Under the pieces are notes generated by a model. The model ran no database searches. It worked only from the letters and a program-made list of their open reading frames with translations, and was not told the origin of the DNA. From contig JAMXIF010000042.1 of the NCBI GenBank assembly GCA_028583685.1, positions 19,931,490 through 19,995,489 of the forward strand: DNA of 64,000 bases. Reading direction: 5' to 3'. Below are positions 11,273 through 23,350 of the stretch, piece after piece. Each line of letters starts with the position of its first letter. The stretch's first letter is position 1. The translations under genes were made by a program, and so were the position numbers. The DNA comes from Petaurus breviceps papuanus (taxonomy: Eukaryota > Chordata > Mammalia > Diprotodontia > Petauridae).

Positions 11273-11424
11273 GGGGCGGCTAGGTGGCACAGCGTATAGA
11301 GCACCGGTCCTGGAGTCAGGAGGACCTGAGTTCAAATCCGGCCTCAGACACTTAACACAAAACTAGTTGTGTGACTTTGGGTGAGTCACTTAACCCCAAT
11401 TGCCCTCCAAAAAAAAACCCACAA
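11273..11424 (+). mobile_element. SINE-A
   Basis: Head 'ggggcggctaggtggcacag' and end 'ttaaccccaattgccctcc' followed by an A-run. TSD of about 16 bp (agaaatcatggacact at 11257-11272, one mismatch at 11425-11440). Confidence 0.95.
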
Positions 11425-11496
11425 AGAAATTATGGACACTACATATTGAAGTAACTTTTGAAACTAAGGTCTCAGTAGAATAAAGGGGAAGTTAAG

Positions 11497-11680
11497 TTGA
11501 GAGGTATAATGGAAACTGCACGTAGAAGTCAGGAAGGCTAGGGTTCAGGTCCCCTCTCTGACACCTCCTGATTGAGTGATCTTTGGACAAGTCACTTTGC
11601 ATCAAAATAACTTAGGTAAATTTCTAAGACCATGTTGCAGAAGAGCGGCTATCTGTGTAGGTGGAAGAACACCCTATTAC
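11497..11680 (+). repeat. MIR-type SINE
   Basis: Head and CORE (tttggacaagtcactttgca) are followed by the 'ttctaagaccatgttgcaga' block found in the long-tailed MIR relatives. Confidence 0.5.
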
Positions 11681-11984
11681 GCTAGCAGATCAGAGTTCTA
11701 GTAAAAAAAAAAAGTTTGATTTAAGAAAGTTCTTTTCCTTACACATCCATTAAAAAAAACCAGAGTAATCCCTTTTATTTTGTTGAAAAACAGTCTTAAG
11801 TTTCCACTGCATCCTTTTTTCCAGTAGAGGACTGGCTTTGCAAAGCTTTCATTGTTTTGGGGAGTTAATAACTATGGAAACAACAACAATAACAATAACA
11901 ACTTTTCGATTTTATTTTCTATTTATTCTATTTCTTTATATATCATTACATATTTATATATTATAGATGTTACATTTCTATTTG

Positions 11985-12395
11985 ATTTAGTTCCTACTAT
12001 GTGCCAGGTACCATGCATGCTAAGTGCTTCACAAATAACATCTCATTTGTCCTTCTCACCTGTAAGCTGTGCTACTCTAAAACACCCCCCCTCTCTGTTA
12101 ATGCACATTGTGTGGGCTTTTAAGGGAAAAGGAAAAGGGATCAAATATTTATTAGATACTTCCTATGTGCCAGGCACTAAGGACTAAGGGCTTCATAAAT
12201 ATTATCTCATTTGATCCTCAAAACAAATCTGAGAGGCAGGATGGTTATTAGTATTCCCATGTTACAGTTGAGGAATAGAGGTTAAGTGACTTGCCCAGGG
12301 TCATACAGCTAGTCAGTGTCTGAGGCTGGATTTGAATTCAGGTCTTCATGACTCCAGGTCCAGTGCTCTATCTACTATACCATCTAGCTGCTTCA
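11985..12395 (-). repeat. Two MIR-type SINEs in tandem orientation
   Basis: 11985-12085 is only the distal end (actatgtgccaggtaccatg). 12135-12395 is a nearly full copy from 'cctatgtgccaggcactaag' through 'acttgcccagggtcatacag' to 'atctactataccatctagct'. Confidence 0.75.
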
Positions 12396-12505
12396 AGGGA
12401 AATTGCTGACGTGTTCCCTCCCTCCTTGAAACACATTTTTATGGGGGGGATGTGTACATATATTTTCTTTTACAATTCTATTTCCCCCAACATTTTTTCA
12501 AGTTT

Positions 12506-12650
12506 TTTTTAAGCAATTGGGGTTAAGTAACTTGCTCAAGGTTACACAGCCAGTTATTTTGTGAGAGTGTTAAGTATCTGAGGCTGAACCGAACCCAGGT
12601 CTCCCAACTCTGGGGCCGGCACCCTTACTCACTGCACCACCTGGCCACCC
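12506..12650 (-). mobile_element. SINE-A
   Basis: The complement starts ggggtggccaggtggtgcag and ends at the T-run 12506-12510. TSD of 15 bp with one mismatch (cattttttcaagttt at 12491-12505; 12651-12665). Confidence 0.95.
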
Positions 12651-12669
12651 CATTTTTTCCAGTTTTAAA

Positions 12670-13840
12670 ATAGCAACCTTGTCAACAACATGAGTTCCTC
12701 TAAGTAGAAGGAGGTTTGTGCTTTTCACAGAAGGTAAAATGTTGAATAAGGATATGGTTGCTTGAGTCTTGCTGTGGTAGGAAGAGATGGGAGCTACTCA
12801 GGGACTCTTCTGCATGGTCTCTCCTATCCTTCTCTTTTTCATTCTCTGTCTCTTTCCTTAGGAAAGAGTAAGAGGGCTGTTTACTACCCTCTGTGCCCCT
12901 GCACCTCTGAAGAAACCTAAGCCCACCTCTACTGCTTCTTTGTTCTTCTCACAAACCTTCAATTACTCTTCAATGACTCTGGAATGAAACTCAATCTCTT
13001 TAGCCTGGCTGTTAATAATGGATCAGAGTGATACCACAGGGTATTCAGAATATGGAGAGAGAAGAGAGTACAGGCAGGACCTTGTGCCATGTTGGGCAGA
13101 TTGTACCCAATCTGGGCTTTTAAGGCTTTTACAAATAACTTTGGATGGTAGTTGCTTGTAATTCTTTCAGTCCCCCTTTTCCCCTCCCCTCAAACACTGT
13201 GTAACAAAACTAGAAGAGTGAACCCATTAGTATGGGACTCTTCTCACCGGTGGAGATGAATGCCCTTCATACCAATAGACTTTGGGACAGGGGTTACACA
13301 CATAATGATAAAAGCTGCAATCAGATCCAGCCTTGAGATGCCTGTGTGAATTGTGCCAGCTAAATATACTCTTGACTTCTCATCCCTAGAGAAGGCTCTC
13401 CAGAAGTAAGAAGCAGCCTGGAAAAATTGGTATTTAAGGATCTATAATTTGTCACCAATTTACCTTTTCAATTGTGTTTTCTACTGTTCCCTCATAAAAG
13501 CTGCATTCTGACAGCAGTCTAGACTAATCACTGTTGCCTGAAAATGACTGAACTTATTAATACCTTTGTTCCTTTCTTAATTTCACTTGTTTCTTCCTTC
13601 TTTCCTTCATCCATTTGCTCAACTCTCAAGGATATAAAAGCAAAATAAATGAACAAATAAATGAATGAATGAATGATTAAAAAAGATATTGCCTGGCCAT
13701 ATAAGTAGCTTGCAAAATTTTTTGAGCTGGTAAGACAAGAATGAAAATTAATATTATATAAATGAGAATATGGTGATTGCATAATAGAAGTACAAAGTGC
13801 CATGAGATTAGAAGGAGGAACCATTAGCTTCTGAAGAAAA
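12670..13840. other. Unassigned stretch
   Basis: No supported gene or family. A short (AATG)n run lies at about 13641-13677. The 98-codon minus-strand frame at 13528-13824 reads partly through that run and shows no domain. Confidence 0.4.
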
Positions 13841-13844
13841 AAAC

Positions 13845-14477
13845 ATAGCCTTATTAGTCTCTATGCTTCAAGTGTCTCAACACACTAGTCCCTGATACAT
13901 TTGGCTGCCAAAGTGATTTTCCTAAAGTGTAGCTCTGACCAGATCATCTCCCTACTTAATAAATTCCAGTGACTGCCTGTTACCTCCAGAATCAAAGAAG
14001 AAATCTTTTGCATTAAAAGCACTTCAGAACCTGGCCTCTACCTATCTTTCCTGGACTTTTTTTGTCATTTTATTTTCCTCTAGGTATATGATGACCAAAT
14101 GTTCTGATCTACTTACTACTCAATTCTTTATATTGTCCTGGATGTCCTGTCTACCCAGAAAATTCTCCTTCCTCTCCTCTGACACTTGCATCCCCTGATT
14201 CCCTTCAAGATTCACCTAGAATTCTACCTCTTTTGGAAGGCCTTTCCTAGCCTAATTTCTCCTACAATGCTAGTGCTTTCTGTCTGATACTGTCTACCTT
14301 CCATATATCTATTTTTTATGTGTAAAGTTGTTTGCATGTTGTTTCTTTCCCTCCCCTTTAGAATGTGAATTCCTTGGCAAGAGAAGACACTTTGTCTTTT
14401 ACCATTTTTGTATCCCTAGTGCTTAGCATAGTGCCTGACACATATAGGTACTTAATAAATCCTTCTTGATTGACTGG
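13845..14477 (+). mobile_element. L2 LINE, 3' part
   Basis: It holds 'ggctgccaaagtgattttcc', 'ccagtgactgcctgttacct' and 'gcacttcagaacctggcctc' (3' part of the ORF), and ends with 'gtgcttagcatagtgcctga' and 'acttaataaatccttcttg'. About the last 630 bp. Confidence 0.9.
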
Positions 14478-14735
14478 CCAATCCTTTTGGGCCTCAATTA
14501 CTTCATTTGTAAAATAAGAACACAGGGTGAGATCATCTCTAAAGTCTCTCAAGTACACATTCAATTAAATGCTCATTAAAACACTATCTTATATGTGGGC
14601 ATCACAACTACATTGTAAGGTAGATAGTGAAGGTATTATTATTTCCATTTTAATAATGGGGAAATGGAGATTCTGAGAGTCTAAGATTTCATGAAGCAGG
14701 TAGCATTTGAACTAGGTCTAGAAAAACAAGTCAAT
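14478..14735. repeat. Two MIR-type fragments, opposite strands
   Basis: 14478-14560 is plus (acttcatttgtaaaataaga). 14575-14735 is minus (attgtaaggtagatagtgaa; tttgaactaggtctagaaaa). Confidence 0.45.
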
Positions 14736-14739
14736 AAGC

Positions 14740-15850
14740 CCTTTCTCTGGAAGGTCATCTGCCTCCATGACAACCTATTGAAATCTGATTTGTCCTTGGA
14801 AGTCTGGATCAAAACCACTTCCTCTATGAAATCTCAGATCATCCACACAGACATAATTTCTGTCTCTGCTAAATCCTAATCACTCTTTTTACCTCTCTTA
14901 TTTTTGGAAAATGTAAACAATAATTATTAATACTAACAACATTCAAAATGATGGACAGAATCTTGCCCCAAATCTCTGGCCTCTAGCAAGCCAGAACCAA
15001 GTAAATTAACAAATCATCCAAGAGACAGCTAAATGTTCAATGGTAGCAGATTATTTCTGCTCGTGACAAACCCTCTTACCCTACTTTTCTGGAAACATCA
15101 GTAGCTTATGCTTGTTCCCTAGTCCCTAGCATCTTCCTACTTCTGACGTCAGAGATGGAATTCAAAATGAAAGGCTAGTCTAAAATTTATCATGTTGCTG
15201 CCAAATCAGGAAAAGTTGGAATGATACTAATAATATCATGCAAAGTTAAATTCAAACCAGAAAGAATTAACAGAGATAAAGGACAAAATATTATGCTAAA
15301 ATGTTCTTTAAAACGTGCATATCAATCTTAAACATATTTGCACATAATAATTATGCAGCAAAATTCATCAGGAAAAACTGACAATCTCAAAACAGGGAAA
15401 CTAACCAGACAAGGATTACCGTGCTTATAGTCCACTCTTGCCCTGTTAAATCTGCCTGCTACCTCAACTAATTCTTCTATGGAAGGGAAGGGACCCTAAT
15501 TGTCTCCCCAGATTAAATGGAATGTTTAGTGTTGGTGGGACTGACTGGCTTAAATTTAAGGGCAGTCTCTTCGAAGAATCCCAGTATACTATAAGCACTC
15601 TTTCCTCCTCTGCCATGACCTGAAGAAGAGTTCACTCAATGTTCCAGAGACTTCCTTGACGGATTTTCCCACCTATTCTCCCTTTGCTTTCCAGATTGTT
15701 TCATTCCAGGTTACACGCCTTTCCTCATATGATCAATAAGATGCCATACATACATGCATTCTTGGTTTGTGAGATCCTTTTGGGAAACCAAGCTCTCTTC
15801 TTCAGCAAGACCATTCCACTTCTTTGCTCATGTTTTTGTGTTTGTTTTTT
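14740..15850. other. Unassigned stretch
   Basis: No repeat or gene recognised over about 1.1 kb. The open frames present (60-88 codons) have no domain. Confidence 0.4.
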
Positions 15851-15856
15851 AAATCA

Positions 15857-16105
15857 GAGCACCTCGGTGGAACAGAGGATAGAGTGCCAAACCTGGATTC
15901 AAGAAGACTCATCTACCAAATCTGGCCTCAGATCTTTACTAGCTGTGTGACACGGAGTTAGTCACTTAACACTGCTTCTCTCAGTTCCATCATCTGTAAC
16001 ATGAGTTGAGGAAGAAAATAATAAACCGCTCTAGTATCTTTGTGAAGAAAAAAGCCAAAACAATGCCATGAATAGTGGGACATGACTGAAACAGCTCAAC
16101 AGCAA
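15857..16105 (+). mobile_element. SINE-R
   Basis: Head 'aacagaggatagagtgccaa', CORE 'tactagctgtgtgacacgga', and a diverged RTE-like tail to 'aaacagctcaacagcaatta'. Confidence 0.85.
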
Positions 16106-16158
16106 TTACAATAACATGTCTTCTATCTGAATATCTTTGCCCCTTACCATTGATCACG

Positions 16159-16202
16159 GCCCCCCCCCCCCGGGGGTATTTTTTTTTTTTAAAAAAATTT
16201 TT
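16159..16202. repeat. Homopolymer cluster (C, G, T, A, T runs)
   Basis: Poly-C, GGGGG, poly-T, poly-A and poly-T follow each other directly. This is hard to sequence, so exact lengths may be unreliable. Confidence 0.8.
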
Positions 16203-16362
16203 TTAATTTTTAGCTTTTTGGAGGGGGGAAGGTAGGGTAATTGGGGTTAAGTGACTTGCCCAAGATCACAAGCTAGTTTTTGTGTTAAGTGTCTGGGGCT
16301 GGATTTGAACTCATCCTGACTCCAGGGCTGGTGTTCTATTCATTGTGCCACCTAGCTGCCCC
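16203..16362 (-). mobile_element. SINE-A
   Basis: The complement starts ggggcagctaggtggcacaa and ends before the T-rich run. TSD not resolved because of the homopolymers. Confidence 0.85.
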
Positions 16363-16530
16363 AGGATTTCTTAATCTTTTTTTTTCTTTTTGGCCTGTAC
16401 CCTTTTGACAGTACAGTGCAGCCTATGGACCCCTTATTGGAATGATATTTTTAAATGCATAAAATGAATGAAAATAAAAACAGATCAATTACATTGAAAA
16501 GAAGTTATCTATCTATATATACATATATAC
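16363..16530 (+). mobile_element. hAT-N element, right end lost
   Basis: It starts 'caggatttcttaatc' and keeps 'gcagcctatggaccccttat' and 'taaatgcataaaatgaatg'. It is cut off by HAL1 copy A. Confidence 0.6.
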
Positions 16531-16532
16531 CC

Positions 16533-19500
16533 TAATTAATATTTTATTTTCCCCCAATTATATATAAAAACAATTTTTTAACATTTGGGTTTTTAAAAAT
16601 TTTGAGTTTCAAATTCTTTCCCTATTCCCCTCTTTTCCCCTTCCCCTTTCCTGAGATTGCAAGCAATTTGATAGGGGTTACACGTGTGCAGTTATGGGTC
16701 CTTATTGTCATGTAGCAAAAGAAACAGAGATCCAAGCATAAGAAAGAAAAAGAAAGGAAGTTAAATATGCTTTAGTGTCCTGCTTCTTATAACACAATAG
16801 CATTCCATCATAATCATAACCACAAGTTTTTCAGCCACCCCTCAACTGACAGGCATCCCCTCAATTTCCAATGCTTTGCTCCCACTAAAAGTGCTGCTAT
16901 AAATATTTGTGTACATATAGATCTCTTTTGTTTTTGTTTCTTATATCTTTTGAGTACAGACTTAATAGTGGTATTTCTGAGCCAAAGGATGTGCATGGTT
17001 TTATAGCACTTTGGTTCTCATTTCAAATCGCTCTGCAGTTCGAATCAGTTCATAACTCCAATGTCTCAGTTTCCCCATATTCTCTCCCCTGACCCCTGTC
17101 CAAAATTGTCATTTTGCTTATCTGTCATATTAGCCAATCAGAGATGCAAGGGGTACTACCTTAGAGTTGTTTTAATTTGCATTTCTCTAATCAGTAGTGA
17201 TTTGGAGCATTTTTTTAAATATGACTATAGATAACTTTATCTGCCTGTTTATATCCTTTGATATTTATAAATTAGGGTAATGACTCTTTTTTTAAAAATA
17301 GATTTGACTCAGTTCCCTATATACTTGAGGCCTTTATCAGAGAAATTTGCTACAAATTTTTTCATAGTTATGATTTCTAACTGTATTTCACTACATAATA
17401 TTTCTTTTTTATACTTCTCTATGTCTTTCTGTGTCTCTCTGTATGTCTCTCTGTCTCCTTCTCCATCTGTCTGTATCTGCTTCTCTGTCTCTGTCTTACT
17501 CTGTCTCTGCATCTCTCTCTGTGTCTGTGTGTGTCTCTCTCTCTATCTCTGTCTCTGTCTCTGTCTCCTTTCACCCTGTACATCCTCAAAAGTGTTTTGG
17601 TTCTGACTACCATCTCCCCCAATCTGCTCTCCCTTCTATTGCACCATTCCTTTACTTAACCACTTCCTCTACTATTTTCCTGTAGGGTAGGATAGATTTC
17701 TATATCAAATGAATGTGTATATTGCTCCCTTTTTAAGCCAATACCAATGTGATTAAGGTTCACATGCTCCCCTTCACTTTCTCCATCTTTTCCTCCATTG
17801 TAAAAGTTCTTTTGTACCTCTTTTATGTGAGATAACTAACCCTATCCTACCTCTTCCTTTTCCTGTTCTCTCAGTGCATTCCTCTTTTTCACCCCTTAAT
17901 TTTATTTTTAGATAATCAAACCATCATATTCAACCCACATCCATGCCCTCTGTCTATGTATACTCCTTCTAACTGCCCCAATAATGAGACAGTTCTTAGG
18001 AGTTATAAGTATCATCTTTCCATGTATGAATGGAATCTTATTGAATCCCTTATGATTTCCCTTTCCTGTTTACTTTTTTATGTTCCTCTTGAGTCTTGTA
18101 TTTGAAAGTCAATTTTTCTATTCAGCTCTGGTATTTGCAACAGGAATGCTTGAAAGTCCTCTCTTTTTCTGAGTATCTACTTTTCTCCTGAAGGATTATA
18201 TTTTTAATCCTAGCTCCTTTGCCCTCCGGAATATCATATTCTAAGTCTGCCAATACTTAAATGTAGAAGTTGCTAAATCTTGTGTTATCCTGACTGTGGC
18301 TGTGAATTGTTTCTTTCTGGCTGCTTGCAATATTTTTTCCCTGTTCTATTTGGTTATAATATTCCTGGAAGTTTTCATTTTGAGATCTCTTTCAATCAGG
18401 AGGTGATTGGTGGATTCTTTCAATTTATATTTTACCTCATGGTTTTTAATATCAGGGCAGTTTTCCTTGATAATTTCTTATTGGGGCTCTCTCTCTCTCT
18501 CTCTCTCTTTCATCATGGCTTCAAGTACTCAAGTAATTTTTAAGTTATCTTGCCTGGATCTATTTTCTAGGTCAGTTGTTTTTCCAATGAGATATTTCAC
18601 ATTTTCTTCCTTTTTTAATTCTTTTGATTTTATTTTATTGCTCTTGATGGCTCATGGAGTAATTAGCTTCCACGACCAATTCTAATTTTTAAGGAATTGT
18701 TCCAGTGAGCTTTTGTACCTCTTTTTTCATTTGTCCAATTATACTTTTAAGGAATTCCTTTCTTTAGAATTTTAGTACAACTTTTTCCATGTAGCCAATT
18801 CTTTTTGCATTTTTTTTATCATTTGGTCTATTCTGGTTTTAAGTTGCTATTTTCTTCAGACCTTTTTTTTTTTGTTTCTCCTTTACCAAGCTGTTGACTC
18901 TTTTTCCATTTTCTTGCATCACTGCCATTTCTTTTCTCATTTTTTCTCTACCTCTCTTATGTGATTTCTAAAATCCTTTTTGAGCTGTTCCAGGAATTCT
19001 TTTTGGGTTTGAAGTTAATTCACTTTTTTTCCTTTGAAAATTTGGATGTAGCAGTTTTGACTTATCTTCTGAATTTGTATTTTGATTTGCCCTGTCACCA
19101 TAGTAACTTTCTATGGTCAGGATCTTTTTGCTGTTGTTGTTGTTTCCTCATTTTCCCAGTCTATTTCCTGGCTTTTAACCTTTATATTAAAGTTGGGTTC
19201 TGATCAAGGTGTGGGGGAGGCTGTTAACTGTTCTAAGCTTCCTGTTTTTGTGCAGTGTTTAAGAGCTATTTCTAGGGAGTCTGTAAGCTTTCAGTTCTTC
19301 CAAAGTGATATGATGTAAGGAGAGGTGTATTTACTACTCTCTTGGTCTATGCTCTAGTTTATGAGCAACCATAAGCACTCTTCTCTTCCATAGAATTGTG
19401 ACCAGGGTTCCTGCTTCCCTGTAGCTACACAGTCTGGTGTGCTAGTCCTCCTGCTCACCCTATGACTGCAATCCAGGACTATGACTCAAATCTGAGTATG

Positions 19501-19885
19501 GGCCATGGACCGTAGTCCTACACCCAGTGCCAACCGTGGTACCCCTGTAATCTCCTTTTGTCCCTCAGACTGTCTGTAAGCTGAGAACTCTGGTCGTTGC
19601 AGGTTCCTCAGCTGCTTCAGTGATCCCCAAGGCTTGGGGTCTGACCAGTGCTGGCAGAGGCTGCACTGGATGGTGCTCCTTTTTAATTCCAGTGTGATAG
19701 ATCATTCCTGCTTACCCTCTAAGTTGTCTTGGGCTGGAAGGTTGCTTCACTATCATCCTTGTGTGGGTTCTGTTGCTCCAACATTTGTTTTGAGGCATTA
19801 TTTAAATGTGTTCAGAGAGGAACTTGGGAGAGCTCGGGGGAGTCCCTTTGTTTTGTCTGCCATCTTGGCTTTATGTCCCCCCAAA
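16533..19885 (-). mobile_element. HAL1 (half-L1) copy A, near full length
   Basis: On the minus strand, in order: a 5' UTR from about 19885 (starting near 'gccaagatggcagacaaaac'), ORF1 (about 19.17 to 18.09 kb), a purine-rich spacer, the last part of ORF2, and a 3' UTR ending near 16533. ORF1 shows a coiled-coil region (complement of 18880-18990) and the RRM/C-terminal region with the same arrangement as copy B. There is no endonuclease or reverse transcriptase: the ORF1 end is followed within about 700 bp by the ORF2 tail. The same junction occurs in copy B at 41.3-45.4 kb, which argues for the HAL1 family and against a private deletion. Compared with B, about 270 bp of the 3' UTR/ORF2 end is missing near 16.76 kb and a TCTG/TCTC microsatellite has grown in the spacer. 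No clean TSD seen. Many stops; dead. Confidence 0.8.
17407..17568. repeat. Pyrimidine microsatellite (TCTG/TCTC)n inside HAL1 A
   Basis: Imperfect tctgtctc units on the plus strand. Overlapping Ser/Leu/Cys-rich and Arg/Asp-rich open frames are artefacts. The purine-rich HAL1 spacer is the likely seed. Confidence 0.9.
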
Positions 19886-19897
19886 CATATTCATCCA

Positions 19898-19901
<4 letters not shown>

Positions 19902-19965
<64 letters not shown>
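19902..19965. repeat. (CT)n microsatellite
   Basis: About 32 uninterrupted CT units just outside the 5' end of HAL1 copy A. Confidence 0.95.
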
Positions 19966-19968
<3 letters not shown>

Positions 19969-19970
<2 letters not shown>

Positions 19971-20000
19971 TGGTTGTGAGTTTGTGTGCCCACAACCATA
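19969..20000. repeat. Short perfect inverted repeat
   Basis: Arms tatggttgtg (19969-19978) and cacaaccata (19991-20000) with a 12 nt loop, next to the CT tract. Confidence 0.7.
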
Positions 20001-20099
20001 GACAGATTAAGAAACTCTACAAGGCTTGGCTTAGACAAACAACTTCTGAATCCCATAACTATTGGTAAGGACTGAAATGGAAACATAGAAAATGCTGTA

Positions 20100-20455
20100 G
20101 TTTCATGTTCTTTTCCAGACCTGTCCTAAATACCAACTGTTTAGCTCTGTTTTTGTTTTTCCTCTTTTCTTTTTCTTCCATACCCTCCTCTACTTTTTTT
20201 CCCCTCCTCTTTAATCTCTTCTGGTTAATTTGCTCTGCATCATTATGTATAGATATTTCCACATTTCATTGTATGCCTTATTTTAGATTTTTATAGCATC
20301 TTAACATGCCATTCTATTGATATTCTATAATTTATCAAGCTATTCTTTATTTCATATGAGTTTTTTCTCAGTTTTATTTTTATTATCATAAATATCTATG
20401 AATAGGCCATTTTTCCCCCTTTGAGGAAGTATTTTGGGTAGAATTTATTTTTCTT
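20100..20455 (-). mobile_element. L1 3' end fragment
   Basis: The minus strand resembles the same L1 end as 6440-6905 (compare 'ctctgcatcattatgtatag' and the following blocks). Diverged. Confidence 0.45.
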
Positions 20456-20477
20456 CACTGGCTTAAAATGTATAATC

Positions 20478-20592
20478 AGCCCTGTTTGGGCATGTTGTGA
20501 GGCTCAGATGAGAAAACAGATGTAAAGTGTTTTACAAATCCTAACTGCGTTATAAATATTATTATTATTCACTATTATTATTATTCAATCAT
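20478..20592 (+). repeat. MIR-type SINE 3' tail with (TTA)n
   Basis: 'tgtaaagtgttttacaaatc' and 'tataaatattattattatt' match the 3' end of the long MIR-type copies (compare 39.6 kb). Confidence 0.5.
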
Positions 20593-20599
20593 CAGGACT

Positions 20600-21039
20600 C
20601 TAATCTAGTTATGAGTTCATTCCCTAAACCTTTTACTGCACTTCTGCTGAGTTCAAGTAAGGTTTATAAAGCAAAACAGGGGTATACTAGTAAATGTTTA
20701 GCCACCTGTCATCCCAGAAAAACAAAATGTATGCACATATTTTTAAGTTTAATTATTATGCTTTCTTAAGTGTAGAGAATCAACAAACCAATAAATCAAA
20801 TGCTGATTTGGAGCAACATTTCTGAGGTGCAAATGTTCACACTGAAAATTTAACAATCAGCTCTCAAGCCAGTTAGAGCTGGCCCTAGCACACCACTGGA
20901 CTCATGGATCCTATTGTACAATACTATAATGTTGCATAAAATGTTTGCAACAGTTTGTAGTCCCACTAACAACATATTAGAGAACTTATCTCCTCAAATT
21001 CCACAAACATTTTATTTTATGTGTAATACATAAATAAAA
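20600..21039. other. Unassigned stretch
   Basis: About 440 bp with nothing I can name. Confidence 0.35.
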
Positions 21040-21136
21040 TGTGTATATTATGTGTGTATGTGTGCAATATGTATGTAATATATGTGTATATGTATATGAC
21101 TATATGTGTGCATATATGCATACACACATATATTTC
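21040..21136. repeat. Imperfect (TG/TA)n microsatellite
   Basis: Mixed tgtgta and tatgta units. Confidence 0.85.
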
Positions 21137-21179
21137 TGTTCTAGTGGGATTGTCTTAATTTGAACCATGATGTGCTAGG

Positions 21180-21362
21180 GAGGGCAAAATGCACTGGATT
21201 TAGAATCAGATGATATGGGTTCAAATTCTGCTTTTGCCATTTAGCATCTGGTGACCTTGGGAGGTTTATAACCCCTCTGAACCACAGTTTCATCATCTGT
21301 AAAATTAAGGGGCTGGATTAGATGATCTCTAAGGTCCCTTAAAGTTCTAAATCTTATGATTC
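21180..21362 (+). repeat. MIR-type SINE
   Basis: 'cactggatttagaatcagat', 'catcatctgtaaaattaagg' and 'gatgatctctaaggtccctt' are in order, ending 'ctaaatcttatgattct'. Confidence 0.75.
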
Positions 21363-21369
21363 TTTGCAT

Positions 21370-21930
21370 ATATATGATAATTAAGAAACTTGAACATTTT
21401 TATGTTATTATTAACATTTTACATTTCATTCTTCATAAAATGTGTTCATCTTCTTTGACCATTGAGTAGCATGCTTTATTAGAATTATAAGTATGCATAG
21501 ATTCAACATTTTATCTATTTCCTTTTCTAAGATTGTGAAGTTTTTCCTGATGGACTTTGCTGAAGGATTATTATGTGCAAATATATTTGAGATTATATGC
21601 AGTCATTTTGTATAGAACCTTTTAGCATAATATTATGTCCTTCTTTATCTCTGTTAATACTTTCCGGTTTGAATTCAACTTTGAAAGATATCATTAGTGC
21701 CACTCTAGCTTTTCATGATTTGGCAAAAGCATGGTAAATTTTAGACCAGCCTTTCATCTTGAATCTTTATAGATCATCTAAATTAAACATGTTTCCTGGG
21801 AGCAGCAAATTATTAGCCTTTTCCTTTTTAATCCACTTCGTGATTCTTTTGCATTTTATTGAGGAGCTTAGTGCATTTGAATTTGGTGTTTTAATTGTTA
21901 AATTTGTTATTTCTCCAATCATTCTCTCAG
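21370..21930 (-). mobile_element. L1 ORF2 internal fragment
   Basis: The minus strand matches the part of L1 ORF2 whose complement includes 'cttttcatgatttggcaaaa' and 'tgcattttattgaggagctt'. Both ends are missing and stops are frequent. Confidence 0.6.
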
Positions 21931-21934
21931 AAGG

Positions 21935-22190
21935 GAATAGTAATAGCATTTTATATAGATTTTTAAGGTCTTTAAAGTGTTTCATTTACATTATCTCACT
22001 TGATTCCCACAACAATCATGAGAAGCAGATACTACTGTCCCCATTTTATACTATTATCCCCATTTTACAGATGAAAACTGAGGATCAGAAAGGTTAAGTG
22101 ACTCCATCATGGTTGAATAACAGTGTCAAGGGTGAGATATGAAATCAAGTTTCTTTTGACTACAAGGTTTCCATGATTGTATGCTGCTTT
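21935..22190 (-). repeat. MIR-type SINE
   Basis: Nearly full: 'catttacattatctcacttg', 'ccccattttacagatgaaaa', 'aggttaagtgactccatcat', then a decayed head. Confidence 0.75.
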
Positions 22191-22320
22191 CTTGTGTCAT
22201 AATATACATTGTCAAATGCTCCATCCCTTTAAATTTCATTATCAATATAAACCTAGTAGAACCACTCCAAACAAAATCCATCTCTTTTCTATGAATTAAG
22301 TTGCAGGTTGTTTTAGGAAT

Positions 22321-22578
22321 AATCAGGCGATCGAGTGGATAGAGTGCCAGACCTAGAGTCAGGAAGACTCACCTTCATGAGTTCAAATCTGGTCTCAGAC
22401 ACTTACTAGCTGGTTGACCCTGGCCAAGTAACTTAACCCTGTTTGCCTCAGTTTCATCATCTGTAAAATGAGCTGGAGAAGGAAATGGCAAACCACTTCA
22501 GTTATCTCTGCCAAGAAAACCTCAAATGGGATCACAAAGAGCCAGACACAACTGAAATGACTAAACAACAAACAACAG
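22321..22578 (+). mobile_element. SINE-R, well preserved
   Basis: Head 'gatcgagtggatagagtgcc', CORE 'tagctggttgaccctggcca', Bov-B/RTE-like tail 'agctggagaaggaaatggca' through 'ccagacacaactgaaatgac', ending in aacaacaaacaaca. Confidence 0.95.
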
Positions 22579-22624
22579 GTTCCTTTGAGTTGAATTTCCC
22601 TGTGCTAGGTGTTACTCTCAAGGA

Positions 22625-23008
22625 CTTACATATAATATATATAAATATATGTATGTATATACACACACACATATATATATATTATATATATGTATACACA
22701 CACATATATGTAAAACAGCTGGATGGATCAGCAAAAACCCTCTTGTGGTTCTCAAGTTGAAGAAACTAGTGATTTGGAGAGAGCAAGGTGAGGAAGCAGT
22801 GCATTCAGGAATGGGAGACAGCCAGTGCAAAGGTACATAGGTAGAAAATGAAGAGCCCAGTGCGAGGAATAACAGGAGGTCTTGTCTAGTTAGATGGTCA
22901 TGTACTTGGAGGGGAGTAATGTGAAAATTCATGTATACATATATGCATCATACACACACACGTGTATATATGTTATATGTACATGCATACATGTATATGT
23001 GTATCTAT
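22625..23008. repeat. Two TA/CA microsatellites around an L2 fragment
   Basis: 22625-22712 and 22930-23008 are atatatgta/cacaca mixtures. Between them, 22775-22935 is a minus-strand L2 piece (complement of 'gggagacagccagtgcaaag'). Confidence 0.75.
22775..22935 (-). mobile_element. L2 LINE fragment
   Basis: The complement matches L2 sequence downstream of the reverse transcriptase; compare the same block near 61.8 kb. Confidence 0.6.
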
Positions 23009-23184
23009 GAAGGTGGGAACCAGCTGATATTGAGTAAAGGAACCTACAAACAAGAAGGTCCATTAATCTCTTTTTTTTTTTTTCCATCAATATACAGGCT
23101 TTTAGCTCCTGGTTCTTCTAAGCTAGCTTCTGAGTTTTGAGGCATGTGAGGAAAAGTCTTGTTCAGTATGGGGAAATGCAAGTT

Positions 23185-23350
23185 TGGTTTTGTTTTTGGC
23201 CTTTTGGAGGGCAATTGGGGTTAAGTAACTTGCCCAAGGTTACACGGCTAGGTTTTTTGTGTGGCTGTTAAGTATCTGAGGCTGGAACCTAACTCCGGTC
23301 CTCCTGACTCCGGAGCCGGCGCTTTACTCACTGCGCCACCTAGCCGCCCC
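23185..23350 (-). mobile_element. SINE-A
   Basis: The complement starts ggggcggctaggtggcgcag and ends 'ttaaccccaattgccctcc'. Flanks share gaaatgcaa (23173-23181; 23352-23360). Confidence 0.92.

Noticed and set aside
17280-17685. Several overlapping 67-108 codon frames
   Set aside because: They read through the TCTG/TCTC microsatellite in HAL1 copy A.
19634-20068. 144-codon frame
   Set aside because: It lies in the HAL1 5' UTR and the CT repeat, in antisense to the element.
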